The notes: generated by a model not told the origin, from the letters alone. A DNA stretch of 57,346 nt from Actinobacteria bacterium OK074 (GCA_001298575.1 LJCV01000257.1:1-57346), one strand, 5' to 3'. Positions 17,593 to 26,024 are shown, counted from the first letter of the stretch. Made by a program: numbers and translations.

Positions 17593-18348
17593 TCAGAGAA
17601 CGGTCTGGCCGCCGTCCAGGATAAGGTCCTGGCCCACCGCGAAGGCGGAGGCATCGGAGGCCAGGTACACGACGGCCTCCGCGACCTCCTCCGGCAGACC
17701 CATGCGGCCCAGCGGGATGCCGGCGCTGATCCGCTCAAGCACCGCCGCCTGCACCGCGGGGTCCTCGATCCCGAGCTTGGCGTACAGCGGGGTGTCCACC
17801 GGGCCGGGGCTGACCGCGTTGAACCGGATGCCGTGCGACTTGAGCAGGTCCGCGTTCCACGACCGCATCAGGGAGCCGACCGCCGCCTTCGTCGCGGCGT
17901 AGGCATTCGAGTTCCCGTAGCCGCCGTGCGCGCTGCTGGACGCGTTGAGGATGACCGAGGACGGGTTGGCCAGCACGGGCACCAGGGCCTGAGTGAGGAA
18001 GAAGACGCTCTTGACGTTGATGTCGAAGAGCCGGTCGAAACTGTCCTCCGTGTGGTCCTCGAACGGCCGCCAGTCCGAGACGCCAGCGTTCAGGAACACC
18101 ACGTCCAGCTTTCCGAAGTGCTCACTCACCTGCTTCGCCAGGGCGCGCTGCGCGTCGAGATCGCGTGCGTCGGCCTGCACCACCGGCACCTTGTCCCCGA
18201 GGATCTGCCGGGCCTTGTCGATGCTGGCCGGGGTGACGCCCGTGACCAGCACGTCGGCGCCCTCCGCGACAAAACGCTGCGCGGTCTCCAGACCGATCCC
18301 GCTCGTGCCGCCGGTGATGAGGGCGCGCTTGCCCGCAAGACGATTCAT
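17593..18348 (-). CDS. SDR-family NAD(P)-dependent oxidoreductase
   Basis: A 251-residue classical short-chain dehydrogenase. Cofactor loop TGGTSGIG is at 12-19, NAG at 87-89, and the catalytic set is Ser137, Tyr150 and Lys154 (SNAYAATK). It ends with the usual IPLGRMGLPEEVAEAV and QDLILDGG segments. Asp60 (VQADARD) contacts the adenine in this class. The ATG at 18348 is chosen because the family starts here and the two operator palindromes lie immediately upstream; the frame continues upstream without homology. It is co-transcribed with the TetR gene at 16859-17557. Substrate unknown. Confidence 0.9.
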   Translation of the reverse strand: MNRLAGKRALITGGTSGIGLETAQRFVAEGADVLVTGVTPASIDKARQILGDKVPVVQADARDLDAQRALAKQVSEHFGKLDVVFLNAGVSDWRPFEDHTEDSFDRLFDINVKSVFFLTQALVPVLANPSSVILNASSSAHGGYGNSNAYAATKAAVGSLMRSWNADLLKSHGIRFNAVSPGPVDTPLYAKLGIEDPAVQAAVLERISAGIPLGRMGLPEEVAEAVVYLASDASAFAVGQDLILDGGQTVL

Positions 18349-18375
18349 GTTGATTGTTCCTTGCCGAGTCGTTAG

Positions 18376-18442
18376 GTAAGTCGATGGACTCACCACTCGA
18401 AGGTAGCTCCCGCACACCCCGAAGGCAAGTCGATCCACTTAC
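18376..18442. promoter_or_regulatory. Two related 18-bp palindromes, probable TetR operators
   Basis: GTAAGTCGATGGACTCAC (18376-18393) and GCAAGTCGATCCACTTAC (18425-18442) share one design, GTAAGTsGATCsACTTAC, each arm matching at 7 of 9 positions. Their starts are 49 bp apart, and both are upstream of the SDR/TetR operon. The TetR protein at 16859-17557 is the probable binder. The DNA from 18443 to 18645 shows no recognisable gene. Confidence 0.55.
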
Positions 18443-18645
18443 CATCGGTGGCCGGGGGTGCCCAAAGCCCGATGAGCGCCGCAGGATTTGTGCGGAGCCG
18501 CCCGGGTGGGGAAGACCACCATCTCCCGACTCCCCACCGACGGCCGCGACATGGCATTCGAGTTGCGCACGCCTTGCGCACCGGCGGCACGGATCGTCGC
18601 CGCGCGAGCGGGGTGAGGCCCGCCCCGCCTCGAAACCGAGCGGGA

Positions 18646-19473
18646 TCAGGCAGCGTCGACGAATATGTCGAGCGCGAGATCGCCCTCGCATCCGGCAGGG
18701 CCGTAGACGGACAGGTCGGTGACGCCTTCGTCGAGCAGGACCTCGTCGTCGATGAACAGGTTGGCGGTGCACGTGCGCGCGTCACGCGTGAGGACGGCGT
18801 ACGCGGCGTCAGCCACGATCCGCGGACTACGGGCCTGTCCGGCGCCGCCGACCACGTTGCGTACGGCGGCGGTGTCGATCAGGGTTCGCGGCCACAGCGA
18901 GTTGGCGGCGATGCCGTCGGCGGCGAACTCCTCGGCGAGCCCGATGGTGCACAGACTCATCCCGTACTTCGACAGCGTGTAACCGAGATGCCTGCCCACC
19001 CAGTGCGGCGCGAGGTTCAACGGCGGCGAGAGCGTGAGGATGTGCGGGTTGTCCGCCGCGCGCAGGTGCGGGATCGCGGCCTTGCTCAGCAGGAACGTGC
19101 CGCGTGTGTTGATGTCCTGCATCAGGTCGTACCGCTTCATCTCCAGCCGCTCCGCCGACGACAGGTCGATCGCACTGGCGTTGTTCACCACGATGTCGAT
19201 GCCACCGAAGGCAGCGACCGCGGCGTTGACGGCGGTGCGTACGTCGTCCTCGTTGCGGACGTCACCGACGACGGCCAGCCCCTTGCCGCCGGCGCGCTCG
19301 ACCTCGTCGACCGCGGTGTGGACCGTGCCTTCGAGCTTCGGGTGCGGTACGGCGGTCTTGGCGAGCATCACCACGTTCGCACCGTCGCGGGCCGCGCGCA
19401 GGGCGATGGCGAGTCCGATGCCGCGGCTGCCTCCCGACACCAGGACGGTCTTGCCGGCCAGCGTCCGTGTCAT
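18646..19473 (-). CDS. SDR-family oxidoreductase, HSDL2-like
   Basis: A 275-residue SDR with cofactor loop SGGSRGIG at 13-20 and VNNAS at 96-100. The active-site arrangement is Ser149 ... Tyr165-x3-Lys169 (GYTLSKYGMS). The wide Ser-Tyr gap and the segments LAKTAVPHPKLEGTV and SLWPRTLIDTAAVRN are typical of the hydroxysteroid-dehydrogenase-like-2 subfamily, which often sits with fatty-acid beta-oxidation genes. The ATG at 19473 follows GGAGG. It is divergent from an acyl-CoA dehydrogenase 63 bp away, so both are probably controlled together in acyl-CoA breakdown. Confidence 0.9.
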   Translation of the reverse strand: MTRTLAGKTVLVSGGSRGIGLAIALRAARDGANVVMLAKTAVPHPKLEGTVHTAVDEVERAGGKGLAVVGDVRNEDDVRTAVNAAVAAFGGIDIVVNNASAIDLSSAERLEMKRYDLMQDINTRGTFLLSKAAIPHLRAADNPHILTLSPPLNLAPHWVGRHLGYTLSKYGMSLCTIGLAEEFAADGIAANSLWPRTLIDTAAVRNVVGGAGQARSPRIVADAAYAVLTRDARTCTANLFIDDEVLLDEGVTDLSVYGPAGCEGDLALDIFVDAA

Positions 19474-19536
19474 GGTCGAACCTCCACAATAGATTGATGA
19501 ACTAATCATATGCAGTGCGAATGATATCGTCCACGT

Positions 19537-20763
19537 ATGACTTCCACTCCCGCACGCCAGAGCGACCGGCTCTACCACGAGCTCCTCGCCCCCAAAGAGA
19601 CCCAGTCCGTACGCGCCGCCGTGCGTCGGATCGCGGAGCAAGAAGTGGCTCCGCACGCCGCGGCCATCGCCAACGGAGACGAGCGCACCGACGGCTTCCC
19701 CCGGCAGGTGTTCGACGCGCTCGCATCGGCGGGGGTCTTCCGGATCCCCTTCCCCGGCGAGGTCGGCGGCGACGGTCTGACCCACCCGGCGACCGCCACC
19801 GCCGCGGCGATCGAGGAACTGGCCTACTACTCCAGCAGCGTCGCGGCCGTCTTCGACGTGCACTGCATCCTGGCGGGCAACGCCCTGCGGCAGGGCACCG
19901 AGGAACAGCAGCAGCGCTGGCTGCCCAAGGTCGCGGAGGGCTCGGTGGTCGGCGCGTTCGCCACCACCGAGCCGGACGCCTCCAGCGACCTGTCTCCGCA
20001 GGCCGTCCGGACCGAGGCCGTACGCACCGAGACCGGTTGGGTGCTGAACGGCCACAAGCGGTGGATCTCCAACTCGCCCGTGGCCGCGTTCGTGGTGGTT
20101 CTCGCCCGTACCGGCGAGCGGCTGAGCATGTTCATCGTCGACACAGCACTTCCGGGCGTGGAGGTCGGCCTCGCCGACCGCAAGATGGGCAACCGCGGCC
20201 AGCTCACCGCGGACATCCGCTTCACGGACGTACACCTGTGCGACGACGACCTCCTCGGCGGCACCGAAGGACACGGACTGCGCCACGCACTGGCCACCCT
20301 CACCTACGGCCGGATCGGGATCGCCGCCGCCGGGGTCGGCATGGCACAGGCGGCCTTCGACCACACCGTGGCCCACCTGTCGACGCGCCACGCCTTCGGC
20401 AAGCCGGTGGCCGCCAACCAGCACTGGCAGTTCCTGCTCGCCGAGCGGGCCACCGAGATCGACAACGCCCGCACCCTCGTCACCAAGGCCGCCCTGCGCC
20501 TGGACGCCGGCAACCCGTCCCCGGAACCCGAGGCCGCGATGGCGAAGTACTACGCCACCAAGCTGTCGGTGGACATGGCGCGCGACGCCGTCCAGGCTTT
20601 CGGCGGCCTCGGCTTCGCCCGCGAACTGGGCGCCGACGGAAGCCCTGGCCCCGTCGAGGCGATCTACCGGGACAGCAAGATCGGCGAGATCTACGAGGGC
20701 ACCAACGAGATCCAGAAGTGGGTCATCGCCCGGCAGATCTTCGGCCGGACCATCGTCGGCTGA
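19537..20763 (+). CDS. Acyl-CoA dehydrogenase
   Basis: A 408-residue FAD-dependent acyl-CoA dehydrogenase that would introduce the alpha-beta double bond in an acyl-CoA thioester. Segments seen: GAFATTEPDASSDL (FAD/substrate loop), LNGHKRWISNSPVA, RKMGNRGQ, AFGKPVAANQ and, at the end, IYRDSKIGEIYEGTNEIQ, which carries the catalytic Glu region. Length is normal. It is divergent from the HSDL2-like SDR and followed by a MarR gene. The 63-bp divergent gap contains an AT-rich core (TGAT-N6-ATCA at 19495-19508) that could be an operator. The acyl chain cannot be predicted. Confidence 0.92.
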   Translation: MTSTPARQSDRLYHELLAPKETQSVRAAVRRIAEQEVAPHAAAIANGDERTDGFPRQVFDALASAGVFRIPFPGEVGGDGLTHPATATAAAIEELAYYSSSVAAVFDVHCILAGNALRQGTEEQQQRWLPKVAEGSVVGAFATTEPDASSDLSPQAVRTEAVRTETGWVLNGHKRWISNSPVAAFVVVLARTGERLSMFIVDTALPGVEVGLADRKMGNRGQLTADIRFTDVHLCDDDLLGGTEGHGLRHALATLTYGRIGIAAAGVGMAQAAFDHTVAHLSTRHAFGKPVAANQHWQFLLAERATEIDNARTLVTKAALRLDAGNPSPEPEAAMAKYYATKLSVDMARDAVQAFGGLGFARELGADGSPGPVEAIYRDSKIGEIYEGTNEIQKWVIARQIFGRTIVG

Positions 20764-20903
20764 CGGCTGCGGCCCAGCCGATGCCCTGCCCTGCGAGCCC
20801 CGCTTCCCGCGCACCGGGATCGCCGCCCCGGTCCGGCCGCCCCACGCCTTCTCGTACGATGGATCCAGACGATACGCAGGGCTAACCATAGGCGGGATAA
20901 ACG

Positions 20904-21398
20904 ATGTCCGAGGCTCCGCTGGTACCGGGGACAGTGGCCGAACACACCATCTGCCTGCTGGTCAAACTCGGACAGGTGGCTTTCAGGATCGCCGAAGACG
21001 GCATCAGCGGAACCGGCCTGCGCGTGCGCCACTACAGCGTCCTGCAGGCCCTGGCCGACAACGGCGCCATGCCGCAACTGGCGCTCGGCTCGTTCCTGCG
21101 TATCGACCCGGCGACGATGGTGACGAGTCTGGACGACCTTGAGCGGGCCGGATACGCCGAGCGGACACGCGATCCGCAGGACCGACGCCGCTACGCCGTC
21201 AACATCACGGACGACGGGCGCAAGGTCCTGGCCGACCTCAACCGCACACTCGTCGGCCTCGACACCGAGATCCTCCCCGACCTCGGCACCACTGAGCGGC
21301 ACTCGCTCCACGCCCTGCTGGGCAGCCTCGCCGGGAGTCCCGCTCTCACCGCCGTGTTCGATGCCGTCCGCGAACAGAGCGGCGCGAAGAGGGCTTAA
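20904..21398 (+). CDS. MarR-family transcriptional regulator
   Basis: A 164-residue winged-helix protein with the MarR layout: an N-terminal dimer helix, then LRVRHYSVLQALADNGAMPQ, recognition part LGSFLRIDPATMVTSLDDLE, and wing YAERTRDPQDRRRYAVNITD. It has GGCGGGAT ahead of the ATG at 20904. It lies 140 bp downstream of the acyl-CoA dehydrogenase in the same direction and is a plausible regulator of the dehydrogenase/SDR divergon. MarR proteins commonly respond to aromatic acids or CoA thioesters, but the ligand here is unknown. Confidence 0.87.
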   Translation: MSEAPLVPGTVAEHTICLLVKLGQVAFRIAEDGISGTGLRVRHYSVLQALADNGAMPQLALGSFLRIDPATMVTSLDDLERAGYAERTRDPQDRRRYAVNITDDGRKVLADLNRTLVGLDTEILPDLGTTERHSLHALLGSLAGSPALTAVFDAVREQSGAKRA

Positions 21399-21714
21399 CC
21401 GCAGGAGGAGATTTCCACCGTCCGGGACGACACGCCTCGGCCGCGATGGCCGGGCCGCACGGGCAGTCAGCCGCCCCCGCCGCCGATTCGAGCCGCTCGC
21501 CTTCGCGGTCGGCGGCGGCTGCGAGGTGGTCTGCCCGCTTACAGGTCGTCACGACGATGACGAGTTCACAGTCACGATGGTCGGCCTCGTCTCCGGGATG
21601 CCGTCCATGGACGGTTCCCGTCAACCGCGTGATCGGCCACCTCGGCGGTGGCCTGGTACATCCCCCTCAGCGCCCCGTTGCCACGGCGTACGCCCAGGAC
21701 GGTCGTCGCCGATC

Positions 21715-21780
21715 GCGGACCCCGTCGACTTCGCGTATTCCGGCCTCGGCGGCACCGAGTCCGAGGGGCTCAAGGCGCGG
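21715..21780 (-). pseudogene. C-terminal remnant resembling the saccharopine-dehydrogenase-like gene
   Basis: The minus-strand text EPLGLGAAEAGIREVDGVR mirrors the C-terminus of the gene at 6170-7348 (LDTLRLGAAEAGVHEVDGAS). The DNA is also similar (21722-21762 against about 6192-6232). Only this tail survives, in the same orientation. The rest of 21399-21836 shows no recognisable gene. Confidence 0.5.
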
Positions 21781-21836
21781 GTCCGGCGGACGGCGTCGGT
21801 GTATGGCGCCCCGCCTCGGGCCGCGGTGGCCTGTCG

Positions 21837-22898
21837 TCAGCGTGCCGCCTCGTCCTCGATGTCGCGGACCAGGTCGATGGCCCGGCCCAGGGTGGCGAGT
21901 CGGGCGTCGAGGGTCTGACCGGCGGGATAGAAACGGACGGTGTCGACACCGACGTCGCGCCACACGCGCAGCCGCTCGCGCACCATGTCCTCGGTTCCGA
22001 TCAGCGTGGTCGCCAGCACCATCTCGTCGGTGATCAGGCCGGCCGCGCCGTCCCGGTCCCCGGCCTGCCAGCGGGTCCGTACCTCGGCCGCGACCTCGGC
22101 CCAACCCTGACGGCTGTAGGCGTTGTTGTAGAAATTCGTGGTCGCGGATCCCATGCCGCCGAGGCTGAAGGCCAGTTCCTTCTTGCGTCCGGCCACCATC
22201 GCGCGCAGCGCGTCCTCGTCGTCCGCGAAGGCGACCTCGGCGCCCTGGCAGATGTCGAGGTCGGCGCGCGTACGGCCGGCGTTGGCCAGGCCGCGGTCCA
22301 GGTGGTCGAAGTACGCCTCCTTGGCGCCTTCGGGTACGAAACTGGTGCCCAGCCAGCCGTCGGCGATCTCACCGGTCAGACGCAGCATCTTCGGCGAAAG
22401 GGTGGCCAGGTGGACGGGGATGTCGTACTCGGCGCGCATGGACAGGCGCATGGGCTTGCCCTCCCCGCCCGGCAGCGGGATCTGGAATTCACGGCCGGAG
22501 TGGGAGACCTTCTCCCCCGAGGCGGCCTGTCGCACGATCTCGACGGTCTCGCGCATCCGGGACAGCGGCCGGTCGAACGGCACGCCGTGCAGTCCTTCGA
22601 TCACCTGTGGTCCGGAGGGGCCCAGCCCGAGAAGGAAACGCCCCTGGGAGATCTGCGACAGCGTGATCGCGGCTCGGGCGATGGCCGTCGGCGTGCGGGT
22701 GCCGAGCTGGATGATCCCCGATCCGAGAAGCATGCGCTGCGTCTTCGCGGCGAGATAGCCCAACGGCGAGGGCGCTTCGGAGCCCCACGCCTCCGCCACC
22801 CAGCAGATGTCCAGACCGAGTCGCTCCGCCTCGGTGACGTAGTCGACGATATCCCGCCAGTCGCCACCGGAGGCTTCGATCGTGGTGGAAGTACGCAT
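21837..22898 (-). CDS. LLM-class (probably F420-dependent) oxidoreductase
   Basis: A 353-residue bacterial-luciferase-like monooxygenase/reductase. The barrel is recognisable by LGLDICWVAEAWGSEAPSPL, LGSGIIQLGTRTPTAIARAA, ISQGRFLLGLGPSGPQVIEG and PVHLATLSPKMLRLTGEIAD. The GLG-SGPQV loop and the ADGW segment are usual for the actinobacterial F420-type subclass. The ATG at 22898 shares its A with the stop of the upstream START-like gene (TGATG), so the two are translationally coupled. With the HxlR gene they form a three-gene unit. A role in reducing or oxidising a lipid-like or xenobiotic compound is inferred. Confidence 0.88.
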   Translation of the reverse strand: MRTSTTIEASGGDWRDIVDYVTEAERLGLDICWVAEAWGSEAPSPLGYLAAKTQRMLLGSGIIQLGTRTPTAIARAAITLSQISQGRFLLGLGPSGPQVIEGLHGVPFDRPLSRMRETVEIVRQAASGEKVSHSGREFQIPLPGGEGKPMRLSMRAEYDIPVHLATLSPKMLRLTGEIADGWLGTSFVPEGAKEAYFDHLDRGLANAGRTRADLDICQGAEVAFADDEDALRAMVAGRKKELAFSLGGMGSATTNFYNNAYSRQGWAEVAAEVRTRWQAGDRDGAAGLITDEMVLATTLIGTEDMVRERLRVWRDVGVDTVRFYPAGQTLDARLATLGRAIDLVRDIEDEAAR

Positions 22899-23425
22899 CA
22901 AAGGCTCGCCTCGCCCGGGGCGCTCTCGGCCAGCTTCTTGACCCCTTCGAGGGTGACGGTCATGTTGGCCTCGAACTCGCGCATACGCACGAAGACGATC
23001 TTCTGCTCCTTCTCCGGCATGCGTTCGATGGCGAAGGAAAGCCCCGAGGGGGCCGGCCCCATCTGCATCCATTCCCGCAGCAGAGTGCCCCCGTCCTGCG
23101 GCTCCAACGTGAACCGCCAGATCGCTGTCGGGTGCTGCGGATCCTCGACCGCCCAGGCGAGCCTCCTCGGCGGCTCGCATTCGACGATGTGGGACGTGGT
23201 GGCCCACTCCCCGAATGCTTCGTGCTTGCTCCGGCCGACGAACCGGGCCCCCAGAGCAGGGCCGTTCCCGCCGTTCAGCCATTCCACCGACTGCAACTCG
23301 GAACTCATACGCGGCATCAGCTCGATGTCGGACACCAGCGTCCACACCCGTGCCGGCGCGGCGGCGATCCAGGTGTGGACCTCAACCGTCGGCCTGTCCG
23401 CATAGCGTGCACCTGTCCACTCCAT
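22898..23425 (-). CDS. SRPBCC (START-like) polyketide cyclase/ligand-binding protein
   Basis: A 175-residue START-like fold protein: VEVHTWIAAAPARVWTLVSD at the N-terminus, W-NGG-GPALGARFVGRSK, ECEPPRRLAWAVED, WRFTLEPQDGGTLLREWMQM and a long C-terminal helix. The fold forms a hydrophobic pocket for a lipid, polyketide or aromatic ligand. The ATG at 23425 has GGAGGG about ten bases upstream. It overlaps the LLM gene by one base (TGATG), which implies equal expression and maybe a shared substrate. No catalytic residue can be named. It may deliver or sense the substrate of the LLM enzyme. Confidence 0.85.
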   Translation of the reverse strand: MEWTGARYADRPTVEVHTWIAAAPARVWTLVSDIELMPRMSSELQSVEWLNGGNGPALGARFVGRSKHEAFGEWATTSHIVECEPPRRLAWAVEDPQHPTAIWRFTLEPQDGGTLLREWMQMGPAPSGLSFAIERMPEKEQKIVFVRMREFEANMTVTLEGVKKLAESAPGEASL

Positions 23426-23479
23426 GACCCCGCACCCTCCCGACCCGCCAAGAAACACCCACATGAGTACCTGGCCAGT

Positions 23480-23508
23480 AAAGTTGCGTAGATAGACCTA
23501 CCTGTCAA
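23480..23508 (-). promoter_or_regulatory. Promoter with TTGACA -35 and embedded palindrome
   Basis: On the minus strand TTGACA (23508-23503), a 17-bp spacer and AACTTT (23485-23480) precede the SRPBCC gene. The spacer contains GTAG-N6-CTAC (23488-23501), a likely operator placed to block polymerase. The HxlR protein encoded upstream is a candidate binder. Confidence 0.5.
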
Positions 23509-23538
23509 GGGTGACGTGACGACCACGGCACTGCCGAA

Positions 23539-24048
23539 TCAGCCTGCGAACCGCTCCCGCACGTCCGGCCGTTCGGCCAAATGCTGCGGATAGCCGGGAC
23601 CCATCCGGGGACGGGTGTTGTCTGCGGTCATGGGTTCGGCGCAGGCGGCGCACACCACCTCGGCATGCGTCTCCTGCCCGCACGCCTCGTGGCGCATCGT
23701 CACCGGCGGGCCCGCTTCACCGGACAGCCAGCGGTCCCCCCACCGGTTCATCACCAGCAACACGCCATAGAAGTCGCGCCCCTTCTCGGTGAGCACGTAG
23801 TCATGGCGGACCGGCTCCGTCTGGTAGGGCCGCTTCTCCAGCAGCCCCTCCTCCACCAGCCGGCGCAGCCGGTCCGTCAGCGTGTTGCGGGCGATCCCCA
23901 GCGACTCCTGGAACGCGTCGAACCGCCGGATCCCGTAGAACGCCTCACGCAGCACCAGCGGCGTCCACCAGTCCCCGAGCAGGTCCATGGTGCGCGCGAT
24001 CGAGCAGGGCCACTGCGCAAAGGATGTCCGCCTCATGACGGCCAGCAT
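23539..24048 (-). CDS. HxlR-family winged-helix regulator
   Basis: A 169-residue HxlR protein: SIARTMDLLGDWWTPLVLRE, AFQESLGIARNTLTDRLRRL, VEEGLLEKRPYQTEPVRHDY and MNRWGDRW. The C-terminal part has two Cys pairs (HEACGQETHAEVVCAAC) that could bind zinc or sense oxidation. The start is ATG 24048 or ATG 24036; neither has a clear ribosome site. It lies upstream of the SRPBCC and LLM genes, with a separate promoter between, and is divergent from an SDR gene. It is likely to control the SRPBCC-LLM pair. Confidence 0.85.
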   Translation of the reverse strand: MLAVMRRTSFAQWPCSIARTMDLLGDWWTPLVLREAFYGIRRFDAFQESLGIARNTLTDRLRRLVEEGLLEKRPYQTEPVRHDYVLTEKGRDFYGVLLVMNRWGDRWLSGEAGPPVTMRHEACGQETHAEVVCAACAEPMTADNTRPRMGPGYPQHLAERPDVRERFAG

Positions 24049-24120
24049 AGGTTCGTCCGGTCGTGAGACCCAGCAGGTGAACCGGACAGCGACCGGTGCG
24101 CGGTCTCTTGTGCTCCATCA

Positions 24121-24133
24121 ATAACGAAGTTAT
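24121..24133. promoter_or_regulatory. ATAAC-GAA-GTTAT operator, copy 1
   Basis: A 13-bp inverted repeat with perfect 5-bp arms lies ten bases before the SDR start at 24143. The same arms with another 3-bp centre (TTG) occur at 25796-25808 before the TetR gene. The shared motif links SDR and TetR in one regulatory circuit. Confidence 0.65.
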
Positions 24134-24142
24134 GTTGCCGCC

Positions 24143-25039
24143 ATGAAACGTGACTTGCGGGGCAGAAAACTGGTTGTCACCGGAGCGGCACGCGGTATCG
24201 GCGAGAAGGTGGCCCGCCTGGCCGCCGCCCGAGGGGCCCGGGTGACCGTGATCGGCCTCGAAGCCGATCGGTTGCGCGCCCTCGCCGACGAGCTGGGTCC
24301 CGCCGCTTCGTGGCGTGAGGCCGATGTGCGCGACGGGGCCGCTCTGCGATCGGCGCTCGACGAGGCCGCCGAGGTCATGGGCGGCATCGACCTCGTCGTC
24401 GCCAACGCCGGCGTCGTCGCGTACGGGACGGTGCGCCAGACGGACGAGGCGTCGTTCGAGCGGGTCCTGGACATCAACCTGAACGGTGTGTTCCGCACCC
24501 TCAAGTACGCGACGCCGCACCTGGAGCGCAGCCGGGGCCACGTGCTGGTCGTCGCGTCCGCGCTGTCGTTCATGCCGCTGGCCGCGATGGCCTCCTACGG
24601 CGCGAGCAAGGCCGGGGCCGAACTGCTCGCCCTGACCTACCGGCAGGAGGTGGCCCACCTCGGAGTCACCGTCGGCGTGGTGCACCCCTCCTGGATCGAC
24701 ACGGACCTCGTGCGAGGCGCCGAGGCGGACCTCCCCTCGTTCCAGGACCTGCGCGCGCGACTGCCCTATCCGGGCAACGTCACCACGAGCTCCGACCGGG
24801 CGGCCGCCGCGATCGTCGACGGACTCGTACGCCGGCGCGCCCGCGTGTACGTCCCGCGTGCGGTCGTCGTGGCCAACTGGGCCAAGGCGGCGCTGAATTC
24901 ACCGCCGGCCTGGCCCTGGGCGAGGCGTTTCGCGGCCCGGGCGGTGCCGTCCCTCGAACGGGAGGTCGCGGCGCTGGGGAGGCAGGACCAACTCACGCCT
25001 GGCACAGATGCCCCTCCCGCGGAGACCAGGGCGTCCTAG
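24143..25039 (+). CDS. SDR-family oxidoreductase
   Basis: A 298-residue short-chain dehydrogenase with cofactor loop TGAARGIG at 13-20, VANAG at 86-90, and Ser139, Tyr152 and Lys156 (SYGASKAGAE). The C-terminus is about 40 residues longer than the classical family (ALNSPPAWPWARRFAARAV), as in the membrane-associated or lipid-related SDRs of actinobacteria. An ATAAC-N3-GTTAT operator overlaps its promoter, and the TetR protein encoded convergently at 25079-25762 carries the same operator, so induction together with that regulator is likely. It probably belongs to the acyl-CoA/lipid gene run that follows. Confidence 0.9.
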   Translation: MKRDLRGRKLVVTGAARGIGEKVARLAAARGARVTVIGLEADRLRALADELGPAASWREADVRDGAALRSALDEAAEVMGGIDLVVANAGVVAYGTVRQTDEASFERVLDINLNGVFRTLKYATPHLERSRGHVLVVASALSFMPLAAMASYGASKAGAELLALTYRQEVAHLGVTVGVVHPSWIDTDLVRGAEADLPSFQDLRARLPYPGNVTTSSDRAAAAIVDGLVRRRARVYVPRAVVVANWAKAALNSPPAWPWARRFAARAVPSLEREVAALGRQDQLTPGTDAPPAETRAS

Positions 25040-25078
25040 CCGGCCGCGCACCGGGGCAGCACCCGACGACCAGGCCCC

Positions 25079-25762
25079 TCAGCGGCCTTGGACGATCGAG
25101 TCGTACAGGCGCGCGCCGGTCTCGTGGGATGCCTCGGCGCGTTCCCGCTCGTCTCCCAGGCCGACAGCGAAGGTCACGCCCATCGGCAGGAGCACCTGCG
25201 CCACGGCGTCGTCGAACTCGACGAAGTGTTCGGCCAGTTCGAGGGTGATGTAACCGTGCACGTAGCTCCACAGCTGGGCGGCGATGGCTTCGGGTTCCCG
25301 CCGCTCGACCCTGCCGGAGTCCACGAGCCGTTCGCACGCCGCGGTGACATGGGCGTGGGCTTCCCGGAAGGCCGGGGAGTGCCCGCTCAGGCGCCGGTCC
25401 GTATCCGGCAGAGGCCGGTAGGTCGCCCGAGTGGACAGTCCGAACATCAGGTCGTAGAGGTGAGGGTTCTCGCGGGCCTGCCGACGGCAGGTCAGGGCCA
25501 TGGCGAAGAGATCCGCGATCGGGTCCTCCGTCACCGGCACCCGGGCGAACGCCCCGCCGAGTTCCTTGAACCCGTGGTCGGCGACAGCGCTCATCAGCTC
25601 GGGGATCCCGCCGAAGTGGCTGTAGACCACCATCGTCGACAGTCCGCTCGCGGAGGCCACCGTGCGCGCCTTCACAGCCGACGGACCCTGCTCGGCCAGC
25701 AGGCCGATGGCCGCCTGCACGAGTCGTTCCGGTGCGTCTTCGAGCCTCGCCCGCCCTGCCAT
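25079..25762 (-). CDS. TetR-family transcriptional regulator
   Basis: A 227-residue TetR protein with HTH at about residues 12-55 (RLVQAAIGLLAEQGPSAVK, ASGLSTMVVYSHFGGIPELM) and a TetR_C ligand domain including IAAQLWSYVHGYITLELAEH, found in regulators of fatty-acid and xenobiotic genes. ATG at 25762 has GGAGG ten bases ahead; the in-frame GTG at 25771 is too close to that site. Convergent with the SDR gene, and preceded by the ATAAC-N3-GTTAT operator that also precedes that SDR. It lies upstream of the enoyl-CoA hydratase run on the other strand and may regulate it too. Confidence 0.88.
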   Translation of the reverse strand: MAGRARLEDAPERLVQAAIGLLAEQGPSAVKARTVASASGLSTMVVYSHFGGIPELMSAVADHGFKELGGAFARVPVTEDPIADLFAMALTCRRQARENPHLYDLMFGLSTRATYRPLPDTDRRLSGHSPAFREAHAHVTAACERLVDSGRVERREPEAIAAQLWSYVHGYITLELAEHFVEFDDAVAQVLLPMGVTFAVGLGDERERAEASHETGARLYDSIVQGR

Positions 25763-25795
25763 GTTCCGCACGCCTCCACCGTTGACACACCAGAA

Positions 25796-25808
25796 ATAAC
25801 TTGGTTAT
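25796..25808. promoter_or_regulatory. ATAAC-TTG-GTTAT operator, copy 2
   Basis: A perfect 5-bp-arm inverted repeat 33 bp before the TetR start, and also upstream of the enoyl-CoA hydratase gene on the other side. Same arms as at 24121-24133. From 25809 to 26024 no gene is recognised; this gap should hold the promoter of the rightward three-gene run. Confidence 0.65.
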
Positions 25809-26024
25809 GTAATTCTTCGCGGCAATAGTACACATCACGCGTGACGTGCCGCCTTCGATCCACGCGTCCGCCTTCGGACACGTCATCGCGCGCTGGTCCA
25901 GTCTCCTGCCGCCCGTGCGGGCACAGCGTGTCGGGGCGAACCCGACCTCATCGCTGCGACACGCATCCGCGGCCCTCCCCACGCACTTTCCCATCGCCAT
26001 GAACTCAGCACGGGAGCAGAACTC

